Origin: Luidia sarsii
Lineage: Eukaryota > Echinodermata > Asteroidea > Paxillosida > Luidiidae
Direction of reading: 5' to 3'
Length of the DNA: 64,000 nucleotides
Assembly (NCBI GenBank): GCA_949987565.1
Contig: OX465115.1
Coordinates: forward strand, 6,215,566-6,279,565
Numbering within the stretch: the stretch's first letter is position 1; the number at the start of each line of letters is the position of its first letter. The notes beneath the pieces are model-generated. The model was not told the origin of the DNA. It did no database searches and saw only the letters and a list, made by a program, of their open reading frames with translations. This document shows positions 47,509 to 49,267 of the stretch, in pieces. Both the position numbers and the translations under genes were made by a program.

Positions 47509-49267
47509 GCTGCCTGCTTTGTGTTTTTCTTTGTGTTTCTTTTGGTTGATTACTTTGCACTGCCGCTGTTGTTCTGTCGCAGGCTGCTCCTTCCATGGAG
47601 ACTTCTACCACCATGAAGAGGAATGGCACCCAAACATTTCCCCCTTCGGCACATCCAACTGCGTCAAATGCAAGTGCAAAGTGAGCCACACCCCAACCCC
47701 TGCCCTAAGAGACCCAAGCCCTCCAGACTTAACACTAGACCCTTCACGAATTCGTGGCTCAGGCTCGGGCTCGGGCTCAGACTTCGTGGGTCGCGCTAAA
47801 AACCTGAACAATCCAGGTTGTGATCGGTCCGCTGAATGCGGGCGATTCACAGTGGTGCGCCCTCAAGAGTTTGCAACGCGTTGACCAATCACAATGCGTG
47901 GAATCTATCGACCCAATGCACGTCTGGACAGGGTCGACAGATTGCGCGCATTGTGATTGGCCACCGCGCTGCAAACACTTGAGGGCGCTCTGTTGTGAAT
48001 GCCCCGTATTGGAAGGCCTGTTATCTTGTTCAGAGCAGTCTCCACCTACTGTAGGCACTACTTGAGACCAGTGACATAAGGATATGTAAATAAAAATCAA
48101 GCCCAAGCCCGAGCCTAAGCCTTCATTTTCGTAAAGGTACTACGTTTATTGTTCATTTATTGAAGCCAAATGGGGAACAACTATGGGCCTAGTGTGAAGC
48201 ATTTGTTTCGCCTTGATACAAGCTAACGGCATCTTCGTTTGTTGGCAGCGCGAAAGCTTCGAAAATCAGGTGTTTTAGAAATGTACTTACCGACTTGAAT
48301 GGTCTAATAATTATGACCAGAGGTCAAAGGTTAGAGAGCCTTTTGTATCGATCCTAGCATGACCTTTCTTCAAGGCTTAATCCATCTTAACGCGCGTTTT
48401 CGGCACTAACCTCACACGCAGAAAAGCATTAGGTGCGGTTGAAACTCCTGGCTTATTTCTTTTTCAAATAACGCTCTATGTAACCGCATAATTATTTTCT
48501 ATCTTTTGTGGCGATTCCTTTAACACAAACTGTAACATCGCACAACATCGGACCACAGTTGTTCCATAATTGAGCTTTAAAATATATGCATGGTTAAATG
48601 ATATGCATGTTTCATTTTTCTTTGATTAAGACAAAATGCTGAATCATATTTTGATTTCAAAACGGGATGAGTTTCTGTGGTTTGGTCTAGCTTCTAAGGA
48701 ATTAAGTGTTGATTGGTTGACGCTTAAGACCAAACGTATGTAACGATAAAAAATTAAATAATTATTTCAGATCAATACATATAAAAAAAGATGTCTTAAA
48801 GTCTTGCAAGTTACTGATGCACGTACCTTTTGGCGTCGTTTTTGTTGCTTTCAGAACGGCTCAACGAGATGCAGAAAGAAGAGTTGTCCGAAATTGTCAT
48901 GCACCGACACAGTGATGGTGAAAGATGAATGCTGTCCAGTGTGTGCAGGTAAGGCTGAAGGTGGTTCCGCGATGTCGACATGTGTCGACAATAGTGTCGA
49001 CCATGTCTTGTGTCGATCATGCCTTGTGTCGATCATGTCATGTGTTGATCATGTCTTGTGTCGATCATATCTGGTGTCGACAATGCCTGGTGTCTGTCAT
49101 GTTTAGTGTCGACCATATCCTATTTCAACCATTTCTAACTGTCGACCGTTCCCACGTTTCCCCTCACAGATGGAACGAGCGGTCTACTGGCCACGCTATT
49201 CCCAACGTTATCGACAAGGGCGCCCTCTTCCGTCGAGAGGAGGGGGAAGGAGAGACGCAAGCACTAG
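9310..49267 (+). CDS. chrd: chordin, secreted BMP antagonist (whole gene, 22 coding exons)
   Basis: Chordin binds BMP2/4-class ligands outside the cell and blocks receptor binding. It acts with Tsg and is cut by tolloid/BMP1 proteases to release ligand, and it patterns the dorsoventral axis. The joined exons give 2880 nt, 959 residues plus stop, close to vertebrate chordins (human about 955). Order: signal peptide (about 1-36); CR1/VWC (61-136) with CxxCxC and CCxxC motifs; four CHRD domains (about 172-284, 285-415, 416-543, 544-670); CR2 (711-763); CR3 (about 774-840); linker with a tolloid-like site; CR4 (864-927); a short basic tail. NxS/T sequons occur in exons 6, 14, 18 and 20. All 21 introns have GT..AG ends and compatible phases, and no frameshift or internal stop is present. 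The nearest gene is the convergent NIT guanylate cyclase. Full CHRD plus four CR domains excludes chordin-like 1/2, crossveinless-2 or kielin. Confidence 0.96.
9567..9706. mobile_element. foldback repeat, CTAGCAGGACC family, palindrome
   Basis: Begins with the family flank TTACTGACTAAAATGACC and AATGCAAATCTCAATAG, then GGGCCTGACGTTTCGAACC. The right arm is shortened and diverged (GGCCCTGCTATTAGTTTGAA) and ends CAGGCCCTCTAACTTTTGAG. It lies about 80 bp into chordin intron 1. Confidence 0.65.
10240..10345 (+). mobile_element. degenerate CTAGCAGGACC-family repeat
   Basis: Recognisable but decayed family sequence: GAGGCTGACGCTTTGATCTA, then CCAGGACTTTTCTCAAAAGC. A related fragment, GACTTTTCTCAAAGGCAGA, lies near 11.49 kb. 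Confidence 0.45.
10385..10550 (+). repeat. AT-rich (TTTA)n tract ending in a G run
   Basis: ATTTATTTATT repeats and poly-T runs end in a run of nine or more G. This is low-complexity sequence with no coding content, possibly the decayed 3' tail of a retroelement. Confidence 0.6.
10980..11095. mobile_element. foldback repeat, CTAGCAGGACC family, palindrome
   Basis: The left arm GGGCCTGACGTTCCGGTCC is mirrored by GGGATCGAAACGTCACATCA. The central AAAGG motif is largely lost, bringing the arms close together. Confidence 0.6.
13001..13238. mobile_element. foldback element with CCGTTTTCGAAATGAAGG termini
   Basis: Inverted terminal arms of about 40 bp read CCGTTTTCGAAATGAAGGCT then TAGGCTTGGGC on the left, and the complement on the right. 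About 160 bp of non-coding sequence lies between. Related GCCTAAGCCTTCATTTTCG sequence bounds the larger element at 47.76-48.12 kb. Confidence 0.65.
13340..13660 (+). repeat. direct duplication of a ~100-bp segment
   Basis: The block at about 13347-13440 (TGTATGAAACATTCG, CCAATTCTAGGTTAGGCC, CTGGGGAATCGAGGG) recurs at about 13553-13650 with substitutions. The copies are about 205 bp apart and non-coding. Confidence 0.6.
14070..15010 (+). repeat. (TC)n-rich polypyrimidine tract
   Basis: Almost 1 kb of CTCTCT, CCCTCTTT and CATCTCTTCACC-type units, interrupted near 14.22-14.34 kb by ordinary sequence. A loose 60-70-bp higher-order period recurs. The open frames inside are artefacts. Confidence 0.9.
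16705..17175 (+). repeat. (TC)n-rich polypyrimidine tract upstream of exon 2
   Basis: CTCTCTCTC and CTATATCT-containing microsatellite ending about 310 bp before exon 2. Three overlapping Leu/Ser-rich frames run through it and none is a gene. Confidence 0.9.
17486..17583 (+). CDS. chrd: chordin exon 2: first half of CR1
   Basis: Residues 60-92. It starts with the CR-type Cys (GCIFDEVFYDLDTHWHP) and contains the CxxCxC motif (CMDCQC), the hallmark of the N-terminal half of a chordin-type von Willebrand C repeat. Ends at phase 0 with CCG|GTAAGT. Confidence 0.93.
18225..18410. repeat. poly-T and (GA)n low-complexity patches
   Basis: Two T8-T9 runs separated by GG (18227-18255), then a short GAGAGAGA tract ending in GGGGGGG (18370-18405). 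Non-coding. Confidence 0.6.
19250..19670 (+). repeat. (TC)n/(TCTG)n tract with a duplicated block
   Basis: Pyrimidine microsatellite. Within it a block containing ATCTGTGAGGTCTTTCTGTA and AGAATCAAACATTCTGTCTG is repeated about 90 bp later with few changes, indicating local tandem duplication. Confidence 0.8.
20160..20715 (+). repeat. (GA)n/(GGGA)n polypurine tract with higher-order repeats
   Basis: About 550 bp of almost pure purine with interspersed GGTTGAG. A block containing GAGCAAGAGATAGAGAAAGA and GAGGTTGAGAGAGTGAGG recurs three times (near 20350, 20510 and 20660), so it is a minisatellite of roughly 150-160 bp. The Pro/Ser/Leu frames on the other strand are artefacts. Confidence 0.9.
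20720..22300. other. chrd: intronic sequence without recognised features
   Basis: Ordinary, mildly AT-rich sequence in chordin intron 2. I see no repeat of the families listed here, no open frame with domain character and no paired splice sites around a plausible exon. Confidence 0.5.
22310..22740 (-). repeat. 96-bp tandem repeat (family B SINE tail), inverted
   Basis: About four copies of a unit containing GAGAATGTCATTCAATGAGG, CTTTGCCCGATTGCCTGG and TGATTTGCATCATT. Copies one and two are 96 bp apart. The third interval is longer (124 bp) because of an internal CTGACGTGTAGTCAGCACTG duplication. It is the reverse complement of the tandem tail at 30.44-30.80 kb. Confidence 0.75.
23120..23270 (+). 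repeat. (GA)n microsatellite
   Basis: GAGAGAGA and GGGAGGAGAG runs forming a purine tract of about 150 bp. Shorter purine patches continue to about 23450. Confidence 0.8.
23925..23990 (+). repeat. (GGGA)n microsatellite
   Basis: Short GGAGGGAGGGAGGGA tract. A poly-T/poly-G junction (T17 then G10) follows at about 24112-24140. Confidence 0.7.
24390..24610 (+). mobile_element. tRNA-like SINE, family A
   Basis: A conserved leader (GCATCTGAATGGAAGCGGGG, then GGCGCCCCACCCCGGCAAAC) precedes a tRNA-like core. The core has A-box TAGCTCAGATGGGAAGAGC, an anticodon-arm-like CTGGTTGGCAAAACCAG and B-box-like GGGTTCAAGTC. The anticodon loop is not canonical, so this is a SINE and not a functional tRNA gene. 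It ends in a G-rich run. Confidence 0.7.
25985..26135. mobile_element. degenerate CTAGCAGGACC-family foldback
   Basis: GTAGCAGGATCTTTCTCAGA is followed by a second inverted motif, GAGAAAGGTCCTGATAGGAT, and the family flank CAGTTTGCAACATTT at the right end. The arms have decayed. Confidence 0.5.
26863..27062 (+). repeat. 68-bp minisatellite, locus 1
   Basis: Nearly three copies of a unit containing CCCTTCCCTACTGCTT, CCCTTTGATCTCACCCTGG and TCTGTCTACCAGCTTTCCTC. The same unit forms a longer array at 62.26-62.77 kb, and a fragment lies at 55.11-55.14 kb. Confidence 0.85.
27063..28440. other. chrd: intronic sequence without recognised features
   Basis: No repeat family or exon recognised. Around 27.29-27.45 kb and 27.6-27.75 kb the sequence is locally CpG-containing and looks single-copy, so it is a candidate regulatory segment by composition only. 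Confidence 0.4.
28450..28760 (+). repeat. (TC)n/(TCTG)n polypyrimidine tract
   Basis: CTGTCTGTCTGCCTGCCTG followed by CTCTCTCCCC and CTCCTTCTCCCTC runs. Open frames through it are artefacts. Confidence 0.85.
29089..29150 (+). mobile_element. tRNA-like SINE fragment, family A
   Basis: GGCCGCCACCTAAGGGCTGA, then ATAGCTCAGGCGGATGAGCG and a B-box-like AGGGTTCAT. This is the tRNA-like core of the family also seen at 24.5, 36.3 and 43.9 kb. The leader block is missing. Confidence 0.6.
29185..29335 (+). repeat. histone-stem-loop-like repeat, dispersed copy 1
   Basis: The 16-nt motif GGTTCTTTTCAGAACC at 29267-29282 forms a 6-bp stem with a TTTC loop, the metazoan histone mRNA 3' stem-loop form. ACAC follows, then AAAGAG at 29295-29300, 12 nt downstream of the stem, like a histone downstream element. 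The left side carries a diverged inverted copy (GTCTCTTCAGGAAGAGG), so the unit is a foldback. It lies about 145 bp before chordin exon 3 in sense orientation. Confidence 0.6.
29427..29562 (+). CDS. chrd: chordin exon 3: second half of CR1
   Basis: Residues 93-137 plus one base. It contributes GRVSCRDTTKDCEEPHC and the closing CCxxCP motif (QCCKSCP) of the first VWC repeat. Acceptor CTCGTTTCAG, donor CACA|GTAAGT, phase 1. Confidence 0.93.
29640..29850 (+). repeat. 30-bp minisatellite carrying CACGTGAC E-boxes
   Basis: Seven tandem 30-bp units, each reading CACGTGACCCC followed by CTTTCCTCCTTCAGCAAGC. The first four keep the palindromic E-box CACGTG, while the last three read CGCGTG. The array starts about 80 bp downstream of the exon 3 donor. 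It stays open in several frames because 30 is divisible by three, but it is intronic. Confidence 0.9.
30330..30805 (+). mobile_element. tRNA-like SINE, family B, with 96-bp tandem tail
   Basis: The B-box match GGGTTCGAATCC at about 30407 is followed by the family B tail. From about 30440 the tail is repeated four times with a 96-bp period; each unit has CAGGCAATCGGGCAAAGCAC, GACTACACGTCGGGGAAGGG and CCTCATTGAATGACATTCTC. The tail array at 22.3-22.7 kb is the same sequence reversed, without a tRNA-like head. Confidence 0.75.
31921..32049. mobile_element. foldback repeat with histone-stem-loop-like apex
   Basis: An almost perfect inverted repeat of about 129 bp, with termini AGGAGGGTTTGCGATGACAC and its complement. 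At the apex GGTTCTTCTCAGAACC (31980-31995) matches the histone stem-loop except for one loop base. Then come ACACCTCTTCTT and TAAGAG (32008-32013). This copy shows the repeat family as a complete foldback unit. Confidence 0.75.
33695..33745 (-). mobile_element. foldback repeat, CTAGCAGGACC family, half copy
   Basis: Reads GAAAGGTCCTGCTAGGATCG then AAACGTAAGATCCCCACTG. One arm only, in chordin intron 3. Confidence 0.6.
34391..34492 (+). CDS. chrd: chordin exon 4: CR1-CHRD1 linker with candidate tolloid site 1
   Basis: Residues 138-171, a hydrophilic linker without cysteines between CR1 and the first CHRD domain. It contains PTSIADDFLEP. An Asp-preceded bond after Ala160 (SIA|DD) is where tolloid/BMP1 cuts other chordins just after CR1, so this is the likely first cleavage site (inferred by position). 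The donor GAAG|GTTCGT is weak but gives the only phase that fits exon 5. Confidence 0.85.
34493..34958 (+). other. chrd: chordin intron 4
   Basis: Contains loose repeats of CTTTTCTGTCAT, TTGTCCTTTCGGTGAC and CTGTGATTAAAGG (34.68-34.86 kb), suggesting a degenerate tandem of about 60-70 bp. No exon seen. The acceptor is TTATCCCTCGCAG. Confidence 0.6.
34959..35070 (+). CDS. chrd: chordin exon 5: start of CHRD1
   Basis: Residues 172-208 plus two bases, beginning VYVSMLTGNLIDVRT and running through ARATFSLQDNTIFYTIQYRR. This is the A-x-x-S/F-L plus I-x-Y-x-I-x-Y pattern of the first CHRD domain. Acceptor CCCTCGCAG, donor AGAAG|GTAGTT. Confidence 0.92.
35215..35350 (+). repeat. histone-stem-loop-like repeat, dispersed copy 3
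   Basis: GGGTCTTTTCAGAACC at 35234-35249 differs from the stem-loop consensus at one stem position. ACAC follows, then AAAGAG at 35263-35268, 13 nt downstream. The right flank GGTGTCACTGCAAACCTAC is shared with copies at 32.0, 41.7 and 57.4 kb. It is in sense orientation in chordin intron 5. Confidence 0.55.
35587..35671 (+). CDS. chrd: chordin exon 6: CHRD1 middle
   Basis: Residues 209-237 (MDSPTRLTFTDALNSTLHSI and on to GGSDL), equivalent to the RLDRPTRIRF segment of vertebrate CHRD1. Contains the N-glycosylation sequon NST. Acceptor TTTCGCTAG, donor TTTG|GTAAGA, phase 0. Confidence 0.9.
35672..35984 (+). other. chrd: chordin intron 6
   Basis: Short AT-rich intron with ATCGATTAATCGATG-like palindromic stretches near 35.68-35.75 kb. 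Nothing else recognised. Confidence 0.6.
35985..36126 (+). CDS. chrd: chordin exon 7: end of CHRD1
   Basis: Residues 238-284 plus one base. It opens VCGQWKNVPMTYVQYL and closes with HSDGEVRGRMIPH, the conserved GE(V/L)RG terminus of a CHRD domain. Donor GACG|GTGAGT, phase 1. Confidence 0.94.
36285..36415 (-). mobile_element. tRNA-like SINE, family A, reverse orientation
   Basis: On the minus strand it reads the leader (GACTGGCGCCCCACCCCGGC), then GGCCACCATCTAATAGCTGG and the A-box TAGCTCAGATGGGAGAGCG. It lies in chordin intron 7, about 180 bp before exon 8. Confidence 0.65.
36599..36846 (+). CDS. chrd: chordin exon 8: CHRD2
   Basis: Residues 285-367. Starts ESFSVLLTRKD, matching the ETFSAILT start of CHRD2 in vertebrates, followed by a basic GGGRSRKAADK loop and GSGAVMMVAVTGSGDQLNF. 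Acceptor TCTTTCTCAG, donor CGAT|GTGAGT, phase 0. GC-rich relative to the flanking introns. Confidence 0.94.
36955..37785 (+). repeat. (TCC/TCT)n polypyrimidine tract before exon 9
   Basis: About 830 bp of nearly pure pyrimidine built of CTTCCTCCT and TTCTTCCTC units, with duplicated blocks including CTTCCTCATCTTCCTTCTC. It ends about 60 nt before the exon 9 acceptor. It reads open in several frames as poly-Ser/Leu or, on the other strand, poly-Glu/Lys/Arg; none is a gene. Confidence 0.95.
37844..37988 (+). CDS. chrd: chordin exon 9: end of CHRD2
   Basis: Residues 368-415 plus one base. DLDIADVWDGLTTKMQKNMA parallels the VQEMDWLVLGEL segment of vertebrates. It continues QLSISVRVEGQSGELAGPLT, the GELxG terminus of CHRD2, then MQTCE. 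Donor GAAA|GTGAGT, phase 1. Confidence 0.93.
37989..38473 (+). other. chrd: chordin intron 9
   Basis: Ordinary AT-rich intronic sequence. I see no repeat of the listed families. The acceptor TTGTATTGCAG precedes exon 10. Confidence 0.6.
38474..38583 (+). CDS. chrd: chordin exon 10: start of CHRD3
   Basis: Residues 416-452. MHAVLSGSQALDRPKATGAS then SAIVSVDEKGNIHYR matches the SVLCGADAL..GAAGSA.L.L...G.L.Y start of CHRD3. Donor CGG|GTAAGA, phase 0. Confidence 0.93.
38625..38832. mobile_element. foldback repeat, CTAGCAGGACC family, spaced palindrome
   Basis: The left arm GAGGGCCTGACGTTTCGATC is diverged after the core. The right arm GTGGGATCGAAACGTCAGGC ends CCCTTTAAAT. About 120 bp of AT-rich sequence separates them. 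It lies in chordin intron 10, together with short CTAGCTTTGTGAATATC direct repeats at 38.87-38.91 kb. Confidence 0.6.
38985..39101 (+). CDS. chrd: chordin exon 11: CHRD3 middle
   Basis: Residues 453-491 (ILLTGLRREVVGLTIEGKPK, then a basic NKRKRR cluster, ending LKDYRNGK). The basic cluster lies where heparan-sulfate binding would be plausible, but that is inference. Acceptor TCCTCTTGTAG, donor AAAG|GTGAAG, phase 0. Confidence 0.9.
39440..39740 (+). mobile_element. 3' remnant of a LINE-type retrotransposon
   Basis: An open frame contains NNYNIFPRSASLWNSF and FFKRNANSYLQPF before a stop at about 39619. The R-S-A-x-LWNS then F-K-x-x-x-x-x-YL pattern is typical of the C-terminus of LINE reverse transcriptases. 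No RT core motifs remain, so it is a 5'-truncated dead copy in chordin intron 11. Confidence 0.5.
39790..39946 (+). CDS. chrd: chordin exon 12: end of CHRD3
   Basis: Residues 492-543 plus one base. LLHGGLYINVATEAYETSEL then RGRITFLPY is the LFLNVGTKDFPDGELRGH equivalent at the end of CHRD3. Acceptor TTTCTCTCTAG, donor AAAG|GTGCAC, phase 1. Confidence 0.94.
40131..40676 (+). repeat. 101-bp tandem satellite ending at the exon 13 acceptor
   Basis: Five-plus copies of a 101-bp unit with GTGTGTAATTTGAAGCCGTA, GCCAATGAATTCAGACACGG and GCTGCAGCCGCTAAACTAGA. Each unit has an internal inverted repeat (CACAAGTCTATGGG against CTATAGACTCGTGTG), so it may derive from a foldback. The last copy stops about 15 bp before exon 13. 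Inverted copies occur at 42.16-42.40 kb and a decayed one at 57.87-57.95 kb. Confidence 0.9.
40692..40936 (+). CDS. chrd: chordin exon 13: CHRD4, first part
   Basis: Residues 544-625. MPVQLSGNIISPPQLTGAGG, HSFMVLDSNCALHYQVYVVG, then an acidic DDDVEGAPGDDADH loop, matching [35 protein letters not shown] of vertebrate CHRD4. GC-rich coding sequence. Donor CCTG|GTGAGT, phase 0. Confidence 0.96.
40960..41355 (+). repeat. (GA)n/(GACA)n tract in chordin intron 13
   Basis: Purine-rich GAGAGACA and AGAGACTTAGAG units with a duplicated block around GAGACTTAGAG and GAGGCCT. Non-coding. Confidence 0.85.
41422..41535 (+). CDS. chrd: chordin exon 14: CHRD4, later part
   Basis: Residues 626-663: ATGQLTNLSPSLLESMDNGN and FIQVSSKNHRDGEIRGL, with the conserved GEIRG terminus of CHRD4 and an NLS sequon. 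Acceptor GTTTCTAG, donor TTG|GTAAGA, phase 0. Confidence 0.93.
41615..41860 (+). repeat. histone-stem-loop-like repeat, dispersed copies 4 and 5
   Basis: AGCTCTTCTCAGAGCC at 41623-41638 (one stem and one loop difference from consensus) is followed by ACACCC and CAAGAG at 41652-41657, 13 nt downstream. The flank GGTGTCACTGCAAGCATG is shared with the other copies. A more degenerate second copy (GACTCTTCTGAGCTACAC) follows at about 41780. Sense orientation in chordin intron 14. Confidence 0.5.
41928..42134 (+). CDS. chrd: chordin exon 15: end of CHRD4 and start of CR2
   Basis: Residues 664-732. VVLPNTCYTSS closes CHRD4. A Ser/Gly-rich linker follows, then CR2 begins at SCFFESRYRITGSSWSPDYD with CTTCTCK as its CxxCxC motif. 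Acceptor TTCCGTGCGTAG, donor AAG|GTAAGC, phase 0. Confidence 0.94.
42155..42400 (-). repeat. two inverted copies of the 101-bp satellite
   Basis: TTCAAATTACACACGAGTCT, TAGTTTAGCGGCTGCAGCC and GCCGTGTCAGAATTCATTGG are the reverse complement of the 40.1-40.7-kb unit, two and a partial copy. They sit about 20 bp downstream of the exon 15 donor. Confidence 0.8.
42569..42665 (+). CDS. chrd: chordin exon 16: second half of CR2
   Basis: Residues 733-764 plus one base. RSVVICDPVVCPQLSC then NPVRREGECCPVCPS matches RTVICDPVVCPPPSC..QCCPVCPE of vertebrate CR2 very closely. Phase 1. Confidence 0.95.
42752..43606 (-). repeat. 57-bp tandem array of histone-stem-loop-like units (15 copies)
   Basis: Each 57-bp unit reads, on the minus strand, GTGAGTTACC, then GGCTCTTTTCAGAGCC, then ATACTCCTTCTC and TAAGAGATG. 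The 16-nt core is identical to the consensus metazoan histone 3' stem-loop in most units, and TAAGAG sits 12-13 nt downstream. The first ten bases and the core match the dispersed copy at 57343-57368. Two units carry an extra C that shifts frame. Since 57 equals 19 codons, the array reads open ([12 protein letters not shown]... on plus), but it is wholly inside chordin intron 16. Confidence 0.9.
43662..43792 (+). CDS. chrd: chordin exon 17: first half of CR3
   Basis: Residues 765-808. After a short linker, SCFFEGDKKYHSVGSQWHPF then VPPFGYIQCAICTCQ carries the CxxCxC motif of CR3, equivalent to [20 protein letters not shown]. Acceptor TTCTGAGCAG, donor CCAG|GTACAG, phase 0. Confidence 0.95.
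43828..43971 (+). mobile_element. tRNA-like SINE, family A, 5' part (interrupted)
   Basis: The leader (GCATCTGAATGAAAATAAGG, then CCCCCACCCCGGCAATG) and the tRNA-like head GGGCTGGATAGCTCAGATGG end at AGAGCA. Sequence matching the remainder of the SINE resumes about 600 bp later at about 44565, after a LINE insertion. Confidence 0.7.
43972..44562 (+). mobile_element. 5'-truncated LINE (CR1/L2-like 3' end) inserted in a SINE
   Basis: The open frame to the stop at about 44281 has MSDPSHPLHLSLCYSRSGVR then KTIRSRFRQSFIPNAIHIFN. DPSHPLH...SGxR...T.R...SFIPxAI...N is the C-terminal signature of CR1/L2-clade ORF2 proteins. A 3'UTR of about 280 bp follows, ending in a short ATATCA microsatellite tail, typical of these elements. 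The RT catalytic region is absent. Confidence 0.7.
44563..44625 (+). mobile_element. tRNA-like SINE, family A, 3' part
   Basis: CTGGTACTTTCAACCAGAGG then GGGTTCGAATCCCGATCCTG supplies the anticodon-arm-like hairpin and B-box that the half at 43828-43971 lacks. Confidence 0.7.
44659..44758 (+). CDS. chrd: chordin exon 18: second half of CR3
   Basis: Residues 809-841 plus one base: GQYDCERIQCPRLNCRKPVR then INLSDCCQTCP, matching [29 protein letters not shown]. Contains an NLS sequon. Acceptor TTTCTTTCAG, phase 1. Confidence 0.95.
44935..45525 (+). repeat. (CCCAA/CCCAT)n pentanucleotide satellite
   Basis: About 590 bp of CCAACCCAAC and CCATCCCATC units in chordin intron 18, ending 60 bp before exon 19. 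The minus strand reads open in three frames as Gly/Trp/Met-rich sequence (WVGLGWDGM-like), purely from the repeat. Confidence 0.95.
45585..45650 (+). CDS. chrd: chordin exon 19: 66-nt mini-exon with tolloid-type cleavage site 2
   Basis: Residues 842-863, the CR3-CR4 linker: EEPSVTPEPVESVVIQADEV. The IQA|DE segment a few residues before the first Cys of CR4 corresponds to the MQA|DG site cut by BMP1/tolloid in vertebrate chordins. Cleavage here is inferred from that match. Acceptor TTTTGACAG, donor CGTG|GTAAGT, both phase 1, so skipping it would keep the frame. Confidence 0.9.
45651..46215 (+). other. chrd: chordin intron 19, AT-rich part
   Basis: AT-rich sequence before the pyrimidine tract. 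No repeat family or exon recognised. Confidence 0.5.
46216..47512 (+). repeat. 1.3-kb (TC)n polypyrimidine tract with ~125-bp higher-order units
   Basis: Almost uninterrupted C/T sequence. A unit containing CTCTCTCTTCCTCTCTCCCC and ATTCTGTCTCTCTCTC repeats four times (from about 46.61, 46.71, 46.80 and 46.90 kb). A duplicated block with CTCACTCCCTCCTGCATGT lies near 46.36 and 46.53 kb. It ends about 70 nt before exon 20. Long Leu/Ser/Pro frames and the opposite Arg/Glu frames are artefacts. Confidence 0.95.
47583..47680 (+). CDS. chrd: chordin exon 20: first half of CR4
   Basis: Residues 864-896: GCSFHGDFYHHEEEWHPNIS then PFGTSNCVKCKCK, with the CxxCxC motif and an NIS sequon. Acceptor TCTGTCGCAG, donor AAA|GTGAGC, phase 0. 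Confidence 0.95.
47757..48125. mobile_element. composite foldback element in chordin intron 20
   Basis: The outer ends are GCTCAGGCTCGGGCTCGGGC and CAAGCCCAAGCCCGAGCCTA, roughly inverted and related to the 13.0-kb element. Inside lies a second inverted repeat with arms of about 75-80 bp (47834-47914 and 47930-48005), including GAATGCGGGCGATTCACA and CCAATCACAATGCG with their complements. Non-coding. Confidence 0.6.
48330..48376 (+). mobile_element. CTAGCAGGACC-family half copy
   Basis: Degenerate single arm, TTTTGTATCGATCCTAGCAT then GACCTTTCTTCAAGGC, in chordin intron 20. Confidence 0.5.
48855..48948 (+). CDS. chrd: chordin exon 21: second half of CR4
   Basis: Residues 897-927 plus one base: NGSTRCRKKSCPKLSC then TDTVMVKDECCPVCA, closing the fourth VWC repeat with CCPVC. 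Acceptor TTGCTTTCAG, donor GCAG|GTAAGG, phase 1. Confidence 0.95.
48975..49147 (+). repeat. 16-bp minisatellite filling chordin intron 21
   Basis: About ten imperfect copies of TGTGTCGATCATGTCT occupy most of the 221-bp last intron (48949-49169), between the exon 21 donor and the terminal acceptor. Confidence 0.85.
49170..49267 (+). CDS. chrd: chordin exon 22: C-terminal tail and stop
   Basis: Residues 928-959 and a TAG stop at 49265-49267. The tail DGTSGLLATLFPTL then STRAPSSVERRGKERRKH has no cysteine and ends strongly basic, like the short polar tail of vertebrate chordins. Acceptor CCCCTCACAG. The phase fits exon 21, so the stop is well supported. Confidence 0.85.

Noticed and set aside
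46044..47884. Long Leu/Ser/Pro frames (up to 582 residues) and Arg/Glu frames opposite
   Set aside because: Pure (TC)n composition within a chordin intron. All frames on both strands are open for the same reason.
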